Shown: positions 45,851-55,643, counted from the first letter of the stretch. The stretch is DNA of 64,000 nucleotides from Incurvaria masculella (GCA_946894095.1 OX335645.2:23583001-23647000); one strand, 5' to 3'. Made by a program: numbers and translations. Notes: a model not told the origin generated them from the letters alone.

Positions 45851-46030
45851 TTTTTTCAGACGCGGCAAATTGCCTACGCCACCAGGCCCTCACATAAGAG
45901 GTGCCAGACGCACCCAGAAGCTTTCGAACTTACACGGGGTCTGCGAAAATCATAGCGGCCACCCAAATGCTTCTTCACGCCAAATTTGAAGGACCCCAGG
46001 TTGTACTTTTGCGGAAATATAACTTAATAC
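45851..46030 (-). pseudogene. jockey-like LINE reverse transcriptase, extreme C-terminus
   Basis: On the minus strand about 46025 to 45960 reads FPQKYNLGSFKFGVKKHL, the block that closes many jockey-type LINE proteins. A short 3' region follows (GGCCTGGTGGCGTAGGCAAT) and then an A run (T run at 45850 on the plus strand). Everything upstream in the protein is missing. It seems to have inserted into the SINE tail that continues at 45749-45850. Confidence 0.7.
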
Positions 46031-46906
46031 ATTTTGGGGGATGGAGGGATGGCGTTATGCAGATCTGAAGATCATTCTCCAAGAGTTAGAAAACAGAGAG
46101 ATACCCTACATGCGTTCGAAGTTGGCGAATATCTGAATTCGGGGGTATATCTCGGTGTCGTCGAAGTTACCATGACAACGAAAGCGCACATTCAAGAAAT
46201 ACGTGTATAGCCTCGGATCAGAACCCATGGTCTTCGGCACAAAAGCCAACAGGCGTAACCCCTACACCAGGAACCACACAAAACATGTATTTCCAACTTC
46301 CAAATATATCAATCTACTGTAACGTAAATAAATCGTAATCATTATAAAAAGTTTGGAAGAAACGTGATTTATCTCTCGTCTTATTTAATTAAACCCCCTT
46401 ACCCTACGAATGCGTCCATTTGAAATGGTGTAACTTTCAATTTCTTCTCGTTCACCTGACCATTCTATTTGTAGGAGGCTGGTTTTTTGTGAGCATTGTG
46501 CAGGGGGTAGGCGTGATGCGTCGGACACATCGCGATACACGTCGGCTCGCATTCTCCGAGTTTAGCCACGCTCTCTGTCGATTTCGTGAAATATTTCTTG
46601 GTCCCTTTGAGGGTAGCGTGAAGTGGCCGGAGGGTCGCGGGTGAAGGGCTATTCCTTAACGCACGTAGTATACGTTTGCATACCTCACCTTTTGATTCGA
46701 ACTTGGAAATGCCGGAATGTATTCGGATGGGGACCAGTTTTTTTTAAATCCGTCTAATGTAACATGTGTTATGGTGGATTTATTATTCAGATGAGAAATT
46801 TTGTCTCTATAGTAATTTGGTTAAGGTGCTGAACCCGATCTCTTATTTTTTGTTAGGTTTTTAATTTTTGAACATATTTTCATTAGATGGCTTTTATGTT
46901 TGCATC
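46031..46906. other. no gene; one tRNA-like scrap
   Basis: GC-rich at 46500-46640, where a 74-codon frame is unrecognised. A tRNA-like head is listed at 46213-46275. Confidence 0.4.
46213..46275 (-). mobile_element. tRNA-like SINE head fragment
   Basis: On the minus strand CTGGTGTAGGGGTTACGCC resembles a D-arm with A box, and GACCATGGGTTCTGATCC resembles a T-arm with B box. Spacing fits a tRNA, but the acceptor stem is not visible. Confidence 0.45.
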
Positions 46907-47208
46907 TTTTTTAGGGTTCCGTACCCAAAGGGTGAAAACGGAACCCTATTACTAAGCCTCCGCTGTCCGTCCGTCCGTCCGTCCGTCCGTCTGTCACAGG
47001 GCTGTATCTCATGAACCGTAATAGGTAGGCAGCTGAAATTTTCACAGAGTATGTATTTATTTTGCCGCTATAACAACAAATAGGTAAATAAAAAATAAAA
47101 AAAAATTAAAGGGGGTCCCATACACAAAACATGATTTTTTCTCTTAAATCTTGTACGATGGTACGGAACCCTTCGTGTGCGAGTCCGACTCGCACTTGGC
47201 CGGTTTTT
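46907..47208 (+). mobile_element. HINE-like element, copy 5, near-consensus
   Basis: TTTTTAGGGTTCCGTACCCA, AAGGGTGAAAACGGAACCC, (GTCC)n at about 46966-46990, ATCTCATGAACCGTAATAGG, GCTGAAATTTTCACAGAG, CTTGTACGATGGTACGGAAC, the stem GCGAGTCCGACTCGC and TTGGCCGGTTTTT. All family landmarks are intact. The sequence is flanked by T-rich DNA with no obvious target duplication, as expected for a Helitron-type mover. Confidence 0.92.
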
Positions 47209-47426
47209 AAATGTCTGTACGCAAAAAAATTGCAATCGATTTTAATTGACTTCCCAATGAGCTTTTAAACATAGCTCCGAACTGGGAAAACACTATTTTT
47301 AAGTAATTTTGTATACGTTGTAGACAGTTTTAAAACGCGGCATTCAACTTTTTTATGTTTTATTATAAATATGTTCTGTTTCGTTTACCGTTTAATTTTG
47401 TAAGATGGGCGAACTAATCAACTTTA

Positions 47427-47634
47427 GGGCAGATTTTTCAATGGTCTGATAAACAGTCAGATAACTATTCGACGGGTCTATTTGCGCCTCTCATCAACAT
47501 CAGTTATATCAAGTGCATTTTATTATTAGTTAAGTTACAGGCAGAAAATTGTCACAGAACATGTAACTCCGGTAATAACTATACGTCTTTTGACAAACGT
47601 AAATGTGTCTATCTGATGATTGAATAATCGGCCC
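47427..47634 (+). mobile_element. Harbinger-like MITE, copy 3
   Basis: GGGCAGATTTTTCAATGGTC at the left and GATTGAATAATCGGCCC at the right are inverted ends. TTA occurs on both sides (47424-47426 and 47635-47637), a clean 3-bp target duplication. 208 bases, no coding capacity. It is the best-preserved copy of its family here. Confidence 0.85.
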
Positions 47635-47694
47635 TTAGAAAAATAAATTGAAATTAATGTTCCTAAAAAATCTTTATTTTAATCGCAGCATATT

Positions 47695-48005
47695 GAGGGA
47701 CGGAAGGTGCCCAATGATGCCCACGGGCTGTGGGCCATGATGTTTGAAGGACCTTAGGTTTTATTTTGGAGGAAATACCTTCGAAGGGCATTCCACATTA
47801 TACCGACCCTATGCATAAAAGATCTATAGGACCGGTTGCTTCTTATTTTAGGTCTGGTGACAGTGAATGTGTGCGTTCCCTGCCTCTTCCGTGTTGAAGC
47901 AATTGTAATCGCTCAACACATCCCCTTTGGGACGAACGGATTCTCCATGGTAAAGACTATAAAATACAGAGGTTGACCCTACATCCCTTCTGTGTCCCTG
48001 CCACT
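47695..48005 (-). pseudogene. jockey-like LINE reverse transcriptase, C-terminal relic
   Basis: From about 48003 downward on the minus strand: RRDVGSTSVFYSLYHGE, then, with frame changes, HTFTVTRPKIRSNRS, NALPSKVFPPKYNLRSFK. This is the typical order after the EYCSHLW block. The polymerase core is missing and frameshifts and stops are present, so it is dead and 5'-truncated. Confidence 0.82.
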
Positions 48006-48208
48006 GATAATATACCGTACATATCTAGGAATAAGTTTACTATAAAGTGACTATAAAGTACCATAAATCTTTAAACAATTTACAGCAAATATTGCTGTAA
48101 ATTTGATTTTCCAAATAATGTGACATGTATGTACGCATAATCGACCGTGAAGCACGGACACATTAATTAATGAAAGAGCCCAGTAAAAAGAATTAATTTA
48201 CGAATATA

Positions 48209-48281
48209 CTGCAAGGCTGGACCCGAACCAGCAAAACATACCATTCGCGGGTATTGCGTCTACCAATTTCGCCACCGGCTG
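48209..48281 (-). tRNA. tRNA-like 73-base sequence, probably pseudo or SINE head
   Basis: On the minus strand all arms fit a tRNA of exactly 73 bases. The D-arm GCGAAATTGGTAGACGC has a GCG/CGC stem, the anticodon stem is ATACC/GGTAT, the T-arm is GCTGG-TTCGGGT-CCAGC with a perfect stem, and the acceptor CAGCCGG/CTTGCAG pairs at about five of seven positions. The anticodon loop is CGCGAAT, so position 33 is G instead of the universal U; the nominal anticodon would be CGA. The phrase GTGGCGAAATTGGTAGACGC resembles bacterial or organellar tRNA-Leu more than a cytosolic insect tRNA. It is most likely the head of a SINE or a tRNA pseudogene. Confidence 0.5.
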
Positions 48282-48989
48282 TATACCCATAATTTGGAAT
48301 TCTCCTACAGTTTCTCCTCCTCATAAAATAATGTTTTACTTTATACCTACACACATTTATTTAACGCTTGCGTTGCGAATATTGACTGCAAAGATTGATT
48401 GGTGCCGTCGTCACCAAAATCGTATTTGGTTTATTGGTTTGGGGTATTAATACGGCAAACTAAACCGGTATTTGTACGGTTAGTCCGGCGCTAATCTTAT
48501 ACTAAATTTTGACAGGCTTTATCTGAATACGACTGATAGAGTATGGAAGCTATTTTATTGCAATTGAATGTAAAATTAAAAATATCACTGTCCTATTTTT
48601 CTCAAGTACATATAATAAAATGAGTTCACAAAATTAAACATTAGGTTAATTATGGTCGTAAATAATATCTCAAAGTCTACGGTCGCGTACGTAGTAGACA
48701 CGGTCGGAGCTTGTTCGAACCCCGATAGTATCGATACTATTCTTCAAGGTTCCTTTCATGATATTCGCCAGTCATCAGCAAGTACACGCAAGGTTGCAGC
48801 GAGCATGCATCATGCCTCGCTTACACTCCACCATCAGGCTGTGCTTAAAAGCTAGTCAGCTTTCGGACGAGAATGATTTATTTTGTTTTAGCCAACCTAA
48901 AATGTTGGAGCTGAACATATTTATCTCTCATTGCTCCGTTTAGGATGGGTAATTTGCGAAGGAATGAATTGCCACCTTCGCTTTTGAGG
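48282..48989. other. nothing recognised
   Basis: Overlapping frames of 61-67 codons at 48652-48943 are unrecognised. Confidence 0.4.
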
Positions 48990-49280
48990 ACGAGTACATT
49001 GAACTGTATGTAAATCACGGACTATTTTTCATGCCCGTTTCGACTATCATTTCATCGAATTCGATGGTACCAACCCTGGCGGGTTTAACCCGGGTTTCTG
49101 TTACAGGAAGGGGTTCTACAGTTATACAGGATTTCGAACAATGGAACAGCTCGCATGCGTAACGAAATGCACTTGTCCACCTCAGAAATAGAAAGAAAAT
49201 GGAGCATGAACGGGCTGGGATTCAAACCCATAAGCTCTGGCATGGAAGATACGTCAACACGCCTTTGATCTACAAGCTGC
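48990..49280 (-). mobile_element. tRNA-headed SINE, nearly full length
   Basis: The plus strand reads ACATTGAACTGTATGTAAAT (tail side), TCGATGGTACCAACCCTGGC, AACAATGGAACAGCTCGCAT, TGTCCACCTCAGAAATAGAA, then the head GGGATTCAAACCCATAAGCT and CTGGCATGGAAG. The minus strand thus starts with a tRNA-like head (B box GGGTTTGAATCCC) and runs into the shared tail, which is cut before the A tract. It is the best example of the tRNA-headed family in the window. Confidence 0.85.
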
Positions 49281-49689
49281 CAAAAGGACAATGCAGCAAA
49301 GTGTTGTGCGAGTATGCATAATTTGATTAAAAACAATTTACCTATGAATTCTATTATTATGATTGGTTACTATAAACAGGGCCAGCTGCTTACCCGTTAT
49401 CGTTGCAGAAAACTTACTTTATCCACCTATACCGCCTATACCGCCTATACCACCTATACCGCTACCGTGTGTACTTGCCCGTGTAAACGTGGCCTGACGG
49501 TAAGGCACCGACCGCCGACGGCGCTACGCGGTACGAAAACGCAATAAACAGCGAGTGAGACAGGCGCGCGAACGACACAACGACGTTGGCTTGATGTGGA
49601 AATATATAAAACAAAACATTCGAGTCTCCATCAGTTGGTGGAAGAACACTGTAATACAACAATGTAGTATTTTAGAGTCACATTCACGG
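49281..49689. other. no gene; minisatellite
   Basis: Only the 9-bp minisatellite at 49429-49466 stands out. Confidence 0.4.
49429..49466 (+). repeat. 9-bp minisatellite, about four units
   Basis: Units CTATACCGC or CTATACCAC repeat head to tail. A small frame translates it as a TYTAY repeat, with no sign of selection. Confidence 0.85.
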
Positions 49690-49912
49690 TGGCGTGGTGT
49701 GACACCTCGCGATTCGATAAGCTAGGTGAAGCAACTCTGAGCCCGGGTGGGTTAGAGATGGGTGACCGATTTCAACTGTTAAGACTGACTGTGGTTCGGA
49801 TTCCACGTAAAACAGTAGTGTTAATCTTGCCTGGGTTGGTACCATCGCATTGAATAAACGAAGATCGAAGCTGCAATGAAAATTGTTCGTGTTTTCCATC
49901 CAGTTCTATATT
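49690..49912 (+). mobile_element. hybrid-headed SINE, 3'-truncated, diverged head
   Basis: GATAAGCTAGGTGAAGCAAC and GTTAGAGATGGGTGACC form the head, close to the 38590 copy. Then ACTGTGGTTCGGATTCCACG, GGGTTGGTACCATCGCATTG, TTCCATCCAGTTCTA. The last part of the tail is missing and a HINE-like element begins 23 bases later. Confidence 0.75.
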
Positions 49913-49934
49913 TACCACCGAATGAATATTCCGA

Positions 49935-50250
49935 TTTTTAGGGTTCCGTACCCAAAGGGTGAAAACGGAACCCTATTACTAAGCCTCCGCTGTCCGTCCG
50001 TCCCTCCGTCCGTCCGTCCGTCCGTCCGTCTGTCACAGGGCTGTATCTCAGTAACCGTAACAGATAGACAGCTGAAATTTTCACAGAGTGTGTATTTATT
50101 TTGCCACTATAACAACAAATAGGTAGGATTAAAAAATAATTAAAATTAAAGGGGGTCCCCATACAAAAAACGTGATTTTTTTGTATAATTTTTTTACGAT
50201 GGTACGGAACCCTTCGTGTGCGAGTCCGACTCGCACTTGGCCCGTTTTTT
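49935..50250 (+). mobile_element. HINE-like element, copy 6
   Basis: TTTTTAGGGTTCCGTACCCA, (GTCC)n at about 49993-50030, GGGCTGTATCTCAGTAACCG, GCTGAAATTTTCACAGAG, ACGATGGTACGGAACCC, GCGAGTCCGACTCGC and TTGGCCCGTTTTTT. All landmarks are present. Frames on both strands through it are microsatellite translations. Confidence 0.92.
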
Positions 50251-51390
50251 CTGAATTATATTTACTCTGCACACATTTTTAAGTATATGTAAGCCGATTT
50301 TTATATTTTGTACTATATATTTTAAAACATTTTGTGCAAATAGAGAAAATAACAATAATAATTAATATCTCGATACATTAAAATGGTCGCCGTAACTTTT
50401 TCTTTTCACTTTGTGAAAATCATCCTAAAATTATTAATGGACGGACGGAAAGGGAAACTTGTCGCCAAAACAGGCGATAAATAATTCCTATTAAAATATG
50501 TTACAATACGAAGACAAAAGATTTTTTTTTCTGTCACCAGCCATTTATTTGCGTATCCATTGTTTTTTTCTCGCGATCTTAGATCTACCATTTTTATATA
50601 GGTTTCGGGTAATTCGACACACATACAGTTTCCTTACAAATTCCTATACTGAATGAGTGCTCTCCGTACAAAAGGGTTAGAAGCAAGGGAGGAGCACTCC
50701 GCAAAAACTCGAAATATTTTTTTTATATAAATTAATCCTTTTAGTGACTTTGTACAGAGTTTGTTAGTAATTCAAAGCGATTCGGGCAAAACATTGCCTA
50801 TATGAAAAGTAATACTTAGAAATAATAAATGATGTAAAATTAAAATCTGACTTGATTACTTACATATTTTGTATATTACTGTCGGCCATGGCCTATAACT
50901 ATTAAAGTCCATACTTTAATAGTTTTAGGAACCGTAATGGTTAGGAAACAATACACTGATATAATTATTTTTCTAAAAACCTTCGGATCCCTCAGCGAGC
51001 GAATCAGACTCTTCAATTCAGAACTCAGATCTTGGGAGTTTTGGAAAATCGAGACTAAGGGATCCATAGAAGGCGCGCTATGGCACATCTCCTTCCTTTA
51101 TGTGAGGTGCCAAGTGCTGTCACAGCTCTCAACCAGCTCACGGGGGGTTGCTTTCACTACGCAATACGCGGTCGCCTCCCGCCTTAGCATAAGTTGTTTG
51201 TTTCGTCGCGGGCAATCCAGTCTCGAGTCCAACGCGGATATATTCCGGTTTGTTTCCACACTGATAAGACCATTCAGTACAGCACACGCTTATGAGTCGT
51301 GATTAGAACCTGAACTGGGGGCCTTTCGCAATATCGATGCTATCAACGCCGATTTTTCGTCATCAAAATTTGAGTCGAAATATTTCGCAA
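50251..51390. other. no recognisable gene
   Basis: A 121-codon frame at 50937-51302 overlaps a minus frame and shows no known motif; part of it (51061-51110) belongs to the unnamed repeat also seen at 9749 and 56421. A 12-bp inverted repeat AACTATTAAAGT/ACTTTAATAGTT lies at 50897-50924. Confidence 0.4.
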
Positions 51391-51697
51391 TTTTTAGGGT
51401 CCAGTACCCAAAGGGTGCCAACGGAACCCTATTACTAAGCCTCCACTTTCCGTCCGTCCGTCCGTCCGCCTGCCCGTCTGACACAGGGCTGTATCCCATG
51501 AAGCGTAATAGATAGGCAGGTGAAATTTTCACAGGTTGTGTATTTATTTTTCCGCTATAACAACAAATATGTAATATTAAAACAAATTATTAAGGTGAGC
51601 CGCCATACAAACAAAAAGTTTTTTTTTGTGTTAAATCTAGTACGATGGTGCGGAACCCTTCGTGTGCGAGTCCGACTCGCGATTGGCCGGTTTTTTT
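51391..51697 (+). mobile_element. HINE-like element, copy 7
   Basis: TTTTTAGGGTCCAGTACCCA, short (GTCC)n at 51449-51470, GGTGAAATTTTCACAGG, CTAGTACGATGGTGCGGAAC, GCGAGTCCGACTCGC and TTGGCCGGTTTTTTT. It is a moderately diverged complete copy. Confidence 0.9.
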
Positions 51698-52901
51698 AAT
51701 TAACACCTATTCCTTTTTCTACTGACTTCCGAAATAAATTACGAAAGGCTCCAGCTTTGACAAGTAACACGTCTAATAATAAAGGTACATAATTTCTAAT
51801 AGCTATGATAAGGTAAAATGTCACAGGTTAATACATGTTATACATAATAAGCAGGACTCGATCAAATGTGTAAAAATTCAGCCCCCATAGCACACGTTAG
51901 GGTTTATCCTTTACTTAGTCTTAAATATGTTATGGTTAAAGTCCGAAAAAAATTATGACTACATCAAACCCACTGCTATGACACCTATCAGTACAGCAGA
52001 AGTAGGTCCCTTCCTTATATAGCACGGCTAAATTGAACTGGATAGAAAAGAAGAACATTTTTCATTTACTGTATTATTGCACCAGAACACTTTGAGCAAT
52101 AATTAACAAATTCTGGGAAGTCATATTTAACGACAAACCTAAGGAAAGTGTGGATTATTAATCAAATGTTCAATCAAATCAAATCAATCTTAAAATTACC
52201 AACATCTTCACTAAAACTTTTTTGTATTTTTAGTTTTTATCAAAATCGGTCCCATGACTCTTTTGAGTATTTTTCGATGTGGCTTCTAGTTTCGGATTTA
52301 GACACGAAGGCACCTTTGAATATTCAGCTTTTATATGTTTTAGAACCGGGACTCTTGCTACACGGTGATCAACATTCAATCCAATATTTAATAGTAATAG
52401 TAGTAACAAACATGATAAATGTAACCATCTGAAGGAACAGTAACTTTTGAATTAAACCACCTGATTTAATTTCCTTGCTAACTATTTCAATTACTAGATT
52501 GTTTTTCTAATTAGATTGAAAAACTTCACTCCAGTATCGTGCCGTTCACTAGTCCCTCACCTCTGGACCTCCAATAAAGCGATGCCTCATTACGCGGCGC
52601 GGTTAGCTGCGCCCGCGCACGTGATTATAGATCCTGCGGATAGCCGCTCCGGTCGCTGCGTCGATCAGTATGGATCATTGCAACCGTCGGTGTCATAATG
52701 ATACGCTGCGAACAGGACCGGTCATTACGGACTCCGATGCCGCCTGCGCCTATGTGATTGAGCTAGGGACGGGATTTGAAGCAGCCTGCCTAGCTGATTT
52801 TATAGCAAGGTGATTCTACTGTCCCTATCTCAAGGACTCAATCGGATAGAGCTCGCAGCCCGAACTACGAGCCAGGCTCTTTAGATTAGAATACTGCCAA
52901 G
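51698..52901. other. no gene; one SINE tail fragment
   Basis: At 51958-52068 the plus strand carries a diverged reverse complement of the SINE tail (TCCCTTCCTTATATAGCACG, CTAAATTGAACTGGATAG). The rest is unrecognised, with a GC-rich patch at 52580-52760. Confidence 0.45.
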
Positions 52902-53350
52902 GCCAAAATTGCATCGCAGAAACTGGGTATCCTGTACCTTTGCAGAAGGTTCTTTTTACCGGTACAACTTCTTCTTCTTTATAAATCACAGATAAGGCCG
53001 ATCATATAATACTGTACCCACCAGTTTCTGCTGGCTTCCTTGGACTCAATTCAGCGCCAAGCGGTCCGTCTTGTTGTGGACCCACAGACGGTTTGTGGGG
53101 TCGCTTAGTCTGTTCTACAGGTACTAACATGGACGTTGCTCTGTGGAACTTGCATCCCTCATTCCCGCAGAGAATCAGAGCACCCCCTTGTGGTTGACAG
53201 TAGGCTTTTGAGAACGAACCGTTTCTCGAACTCATTTCTCTGCCGCACCACCAGGATATGGAACTGTCTACTGGCGGATGCCTTTCCTCATACCTAAACC
53301 TAGCAGTCTTCAAGCGTAATTTGAATAAGCTCGATAGCTCAGCCATAGTC
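52902..53350 (+). pseudogene. jockey-like LINE reverse transcriptase, C-terminal relic
   Basis: Plus-strand blocks in order: AKIASQKLGILYLCRRFFLP, LLLLYKSQIRPII, YCTHQF, LDSIQRQAVRLVVDPQT, then in another frame FVGSLSLFYRY and HGRCSVELASLIP, and finally a mutated LADAFP and NLAVFKRNLNKLD. These match the conserved C-terminal third of jockey-type proteins. One stop replaces the methionine before YC, and at least two frameshifts follow. The catalytic aspartates are not in the retained part. The 148-codon minus frame at 53002-53448 is a shadow of this relic. Confidence 0.85.
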
Positions 53351-53574
53351 CGCAAATCCGCTGGCATGGCGTCTCGCTGAGCGTGGTTTTGCGAGGCGAG
53401 GTGTTTTTGCTTTTTTGAGCACCTTTGGTCCTCAGCACAGCCACCCATACCAGTTTTTCATAAAAAAAACTGCGGGAGTTGGGGGTGAGCCGTCGTCGCC
53501 TTTGGGCTGATGCGAGAACAGGTGAGTAGCTCTTATTAAATGGAACGGTGCCTAGTGTAGGGTTAGGACCGAGT

Positions 53575-54420
53575 GACACCCTGGTTATTGTCTGGAGTTC
53601 CGCAGTTATCTTACGATGGTTCGCATAGACATTTCCAAAAAAGTCCAGAGAAAATTGTTCAAACAAGTAATCGCAACTTCTTGGCGGCTAGTTTTGTGCT
53701 AGGGGAGAAGTACAGAAAACTTGGTTTGTGACACAGTCATAATTTCACGTGCAGTGTGACAGGCATGGACTATCCATGGTGACAGGTGGTGCCATCGTAT
53801 TGAAACCACATATCATTTAAGTCAATCCCTCTAATTATTGGTAAAAAACAATTATCAACTGCCCGGTAACGATTACCACTGACAGTCACGACGCGGCATT
53901 TTCCCCATTTAAAAAAAGTACGGTCCAACTCTATGCCTCCTACACATGGCACACAAAACTGTCACTTTTGAGGATGTTACGGAAGTTCTTGAATAGTATG
54001 TAGATTTCCATGCTGTTGAATGCATCGTCAGTTTGCAGTTGTTTCAAAATTATTTTAGTAAAGTTTCTGCGCTGTCTATGATCGTTAGGCCGCAGCTGTT
54101 GAGTCAGCTTGATCTTGTATGCATGAAGGTGTAAATGGTTTCTCAAAAGTCGTTGCGAGAGTGCTGCAATGAATGTTTAGTTGCTGGCATTTATGTCGAA
54201 TGGAGATGTGTACTTAACATCTATGATGTTTCCCTCTGATCTTTTAAACGAATGACGGGTAAATACTCTTTCAGCTTGCAATGAAAATGTCCGCTTAAAT
54301 TTTTTGATCAAATTTTCAATATCTGGGCTCGATGGTAGATAATGCACGCCAAAATTATCACGGCACCCCATTTTCCCATTCTTAAATGTTTCCCAATTTT
54401 TGCAATGAATTTTCACTATT
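53575..54420 (-). pseudogene. Tc1/mariner-superfamily transposase relic
   Basis: Minus-strand blocks in order from about 54416: SSPDIENLIKKFKRTFS (helix-turn-helix region), then LHLHAYKIKLTQQLRPNDHR followed by RRNF (54140-54020), GNRYRAVDNCFLP and GIDLNDMWFQYDGTTCH (53870-53775, with a catalytic Asp in the QYDG motif), then PPRSCDYLFEQFSLDFFGN and VYANHRKI (about 53690-53590), where the third acidic position would lie in the SCD block. The first catalytic acidic region is lost or unreadable. Several frameshifts break it into the separate frames 54177-54416, 53940-54146, 53770-53952 and the end within 53310-53666. No flanking inverted repeats were recognised. The sequence differs clearly from the 14.8-kb mariner relic. 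Confidence 0.85.
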
Positions 54421-55259
54421 CAACTGTAACGCACCATTTTCGTAAATGTCTATGTTTTAATTAAACAAACACCAAAATGTGTCGGCCATATTTGATATGA
54501 CTGACTCAACAATTAACAGTTGAACATGGCGCGCAATTCGAAATTCAAGTTCTTGCTGAGACATCCTTTATAATAGTTGGACCGCCAGAATTTGAAATAA
54601 ACGAAAAAATAATTGTGGCTAGCGCAAAAGCATTTATACACTTAGTTATTAGAACTTGAACTCTGCCAAGTCGACCAAGTTCAAATCCACTAGGTCACGA
54701 CACCGTTTACTGTGAACCCAGAATCGATAGATCAGCTGCAATGGCGCCGCCCGACGGTACTTTACCACTGAATAGTTTGGAATTATGATTTTTTGCGTGT
54801 AAACGTCTCTGGAAACGGCCTTTCACTACTTAGGAAAATTTTGGCGAAGTAACTTTCGGATGTAAGGTTTTATAGTTCCGTATCGACGTTGCGCTGATGC
54901 AATCTAAATATGTATAAGGTAATGATAAAACGATTTTAATCATTTAATTAGTGAGGGTGCATTCTTCCGTTTCTGTCCAAAGTATTACGTATTACTTTCA
55001 TGTGCTTCAGCGCTCTGAGGTCCTAGCGGTCTAAGGAATATAAACCAGTCTCCTTTGTTATTAAAAAAAAAACTTATCCATACAATTTTGTAGAGTTACG
55101 GTTAATAGAAACCTTTTTAGCATCAAAAGGAGAATACCAATTCTTGTATGGGCGAAACATTTTCGGCATTTTTCGGGAACCGTTTACTTAATCTTCAGCT
55201 CCGCTTTTCAAATGGCCATTGTCCTTTCAGTTCTTCCCGCTGTTAACCTGGCAACGTGG
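54421..55259. other. nothing recognised
   Basis: No gene or shared repeat seen between the transposase relic and the SINE. Confidence 0.4.
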
Positions 55260-55643
55260 GTCAGCCTCAGTGGCCCAGTGGCGCGACACTTCGGCGATCG
55301 CTCTCCGAAGTTAAGCAACGCTGGGTCCGGTCTGATCTTGGATGGGTGACCATTCGACCAATGAGAGAGGCTGGCCGTGGTTCGGATTCCACGTTAAACT
55401 GTAGGTCCCCTTCCTTACTTACTAGGTGGTAGGGTTAATCCCGCCCGGGTTGGTACCATCGCATTGCATGAACGATGGTCGAAGCGGCAATAAAAATTGT
55501 CCGTGTTTTCCATCCAGTTCAATGTATCCGTGCAATATAAGGAAGGTCCTGGCATGGCACCTAGTTCCCATGTGGTGTGTTAGGCTAATACCTTGACAGA
55601 AGGTGTGGTATTAGCCATCCATGTCCAGTCAAATAAAAAAAAA
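55260..55643 (+). mobile_element. hybrid tRNA/5S-headed SINE, best full-length copy
   Basis: GTCAGCCTCAGTGGCCCAGT contains a near-perfect tRNA A box (TGGCCCAGTGGC at 55271-55282). GATCGCTCTCCGAAGTTAAG to CTTGGATGGGTGACC (55295-55351) matches the 5S rRNA internal control region, with box A AAGTTAAGCAACG and box C GATGGGTGACC. The body (GTGGTTCGGATTCCACG, GGTTGGTACCATCGCATTGC) and tail (TTCCATCCAGTTCAATG, GGTATTAGCCATCCATGTCC) are complete and end in AAATAAAAAAAAA. I recall hybrid and 5S-headed SINEs described from noctuid moths (the HaSE families), but that match is unverified. Target-site duplications are not obvious. Confidence 0.9.

Noticed and set aside
53002..53448. 148-codon minus frame
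   Set aside because: It is the antisense shadow of the plus-strand LINE relic at 52902-53350.
53780..53815. Possible SINE fragment around GGTGGTGCCATCGTATTG
   Set aside because: The bases are better explained as the end of the WFQYDG block of the transposase relic on the minus strand.
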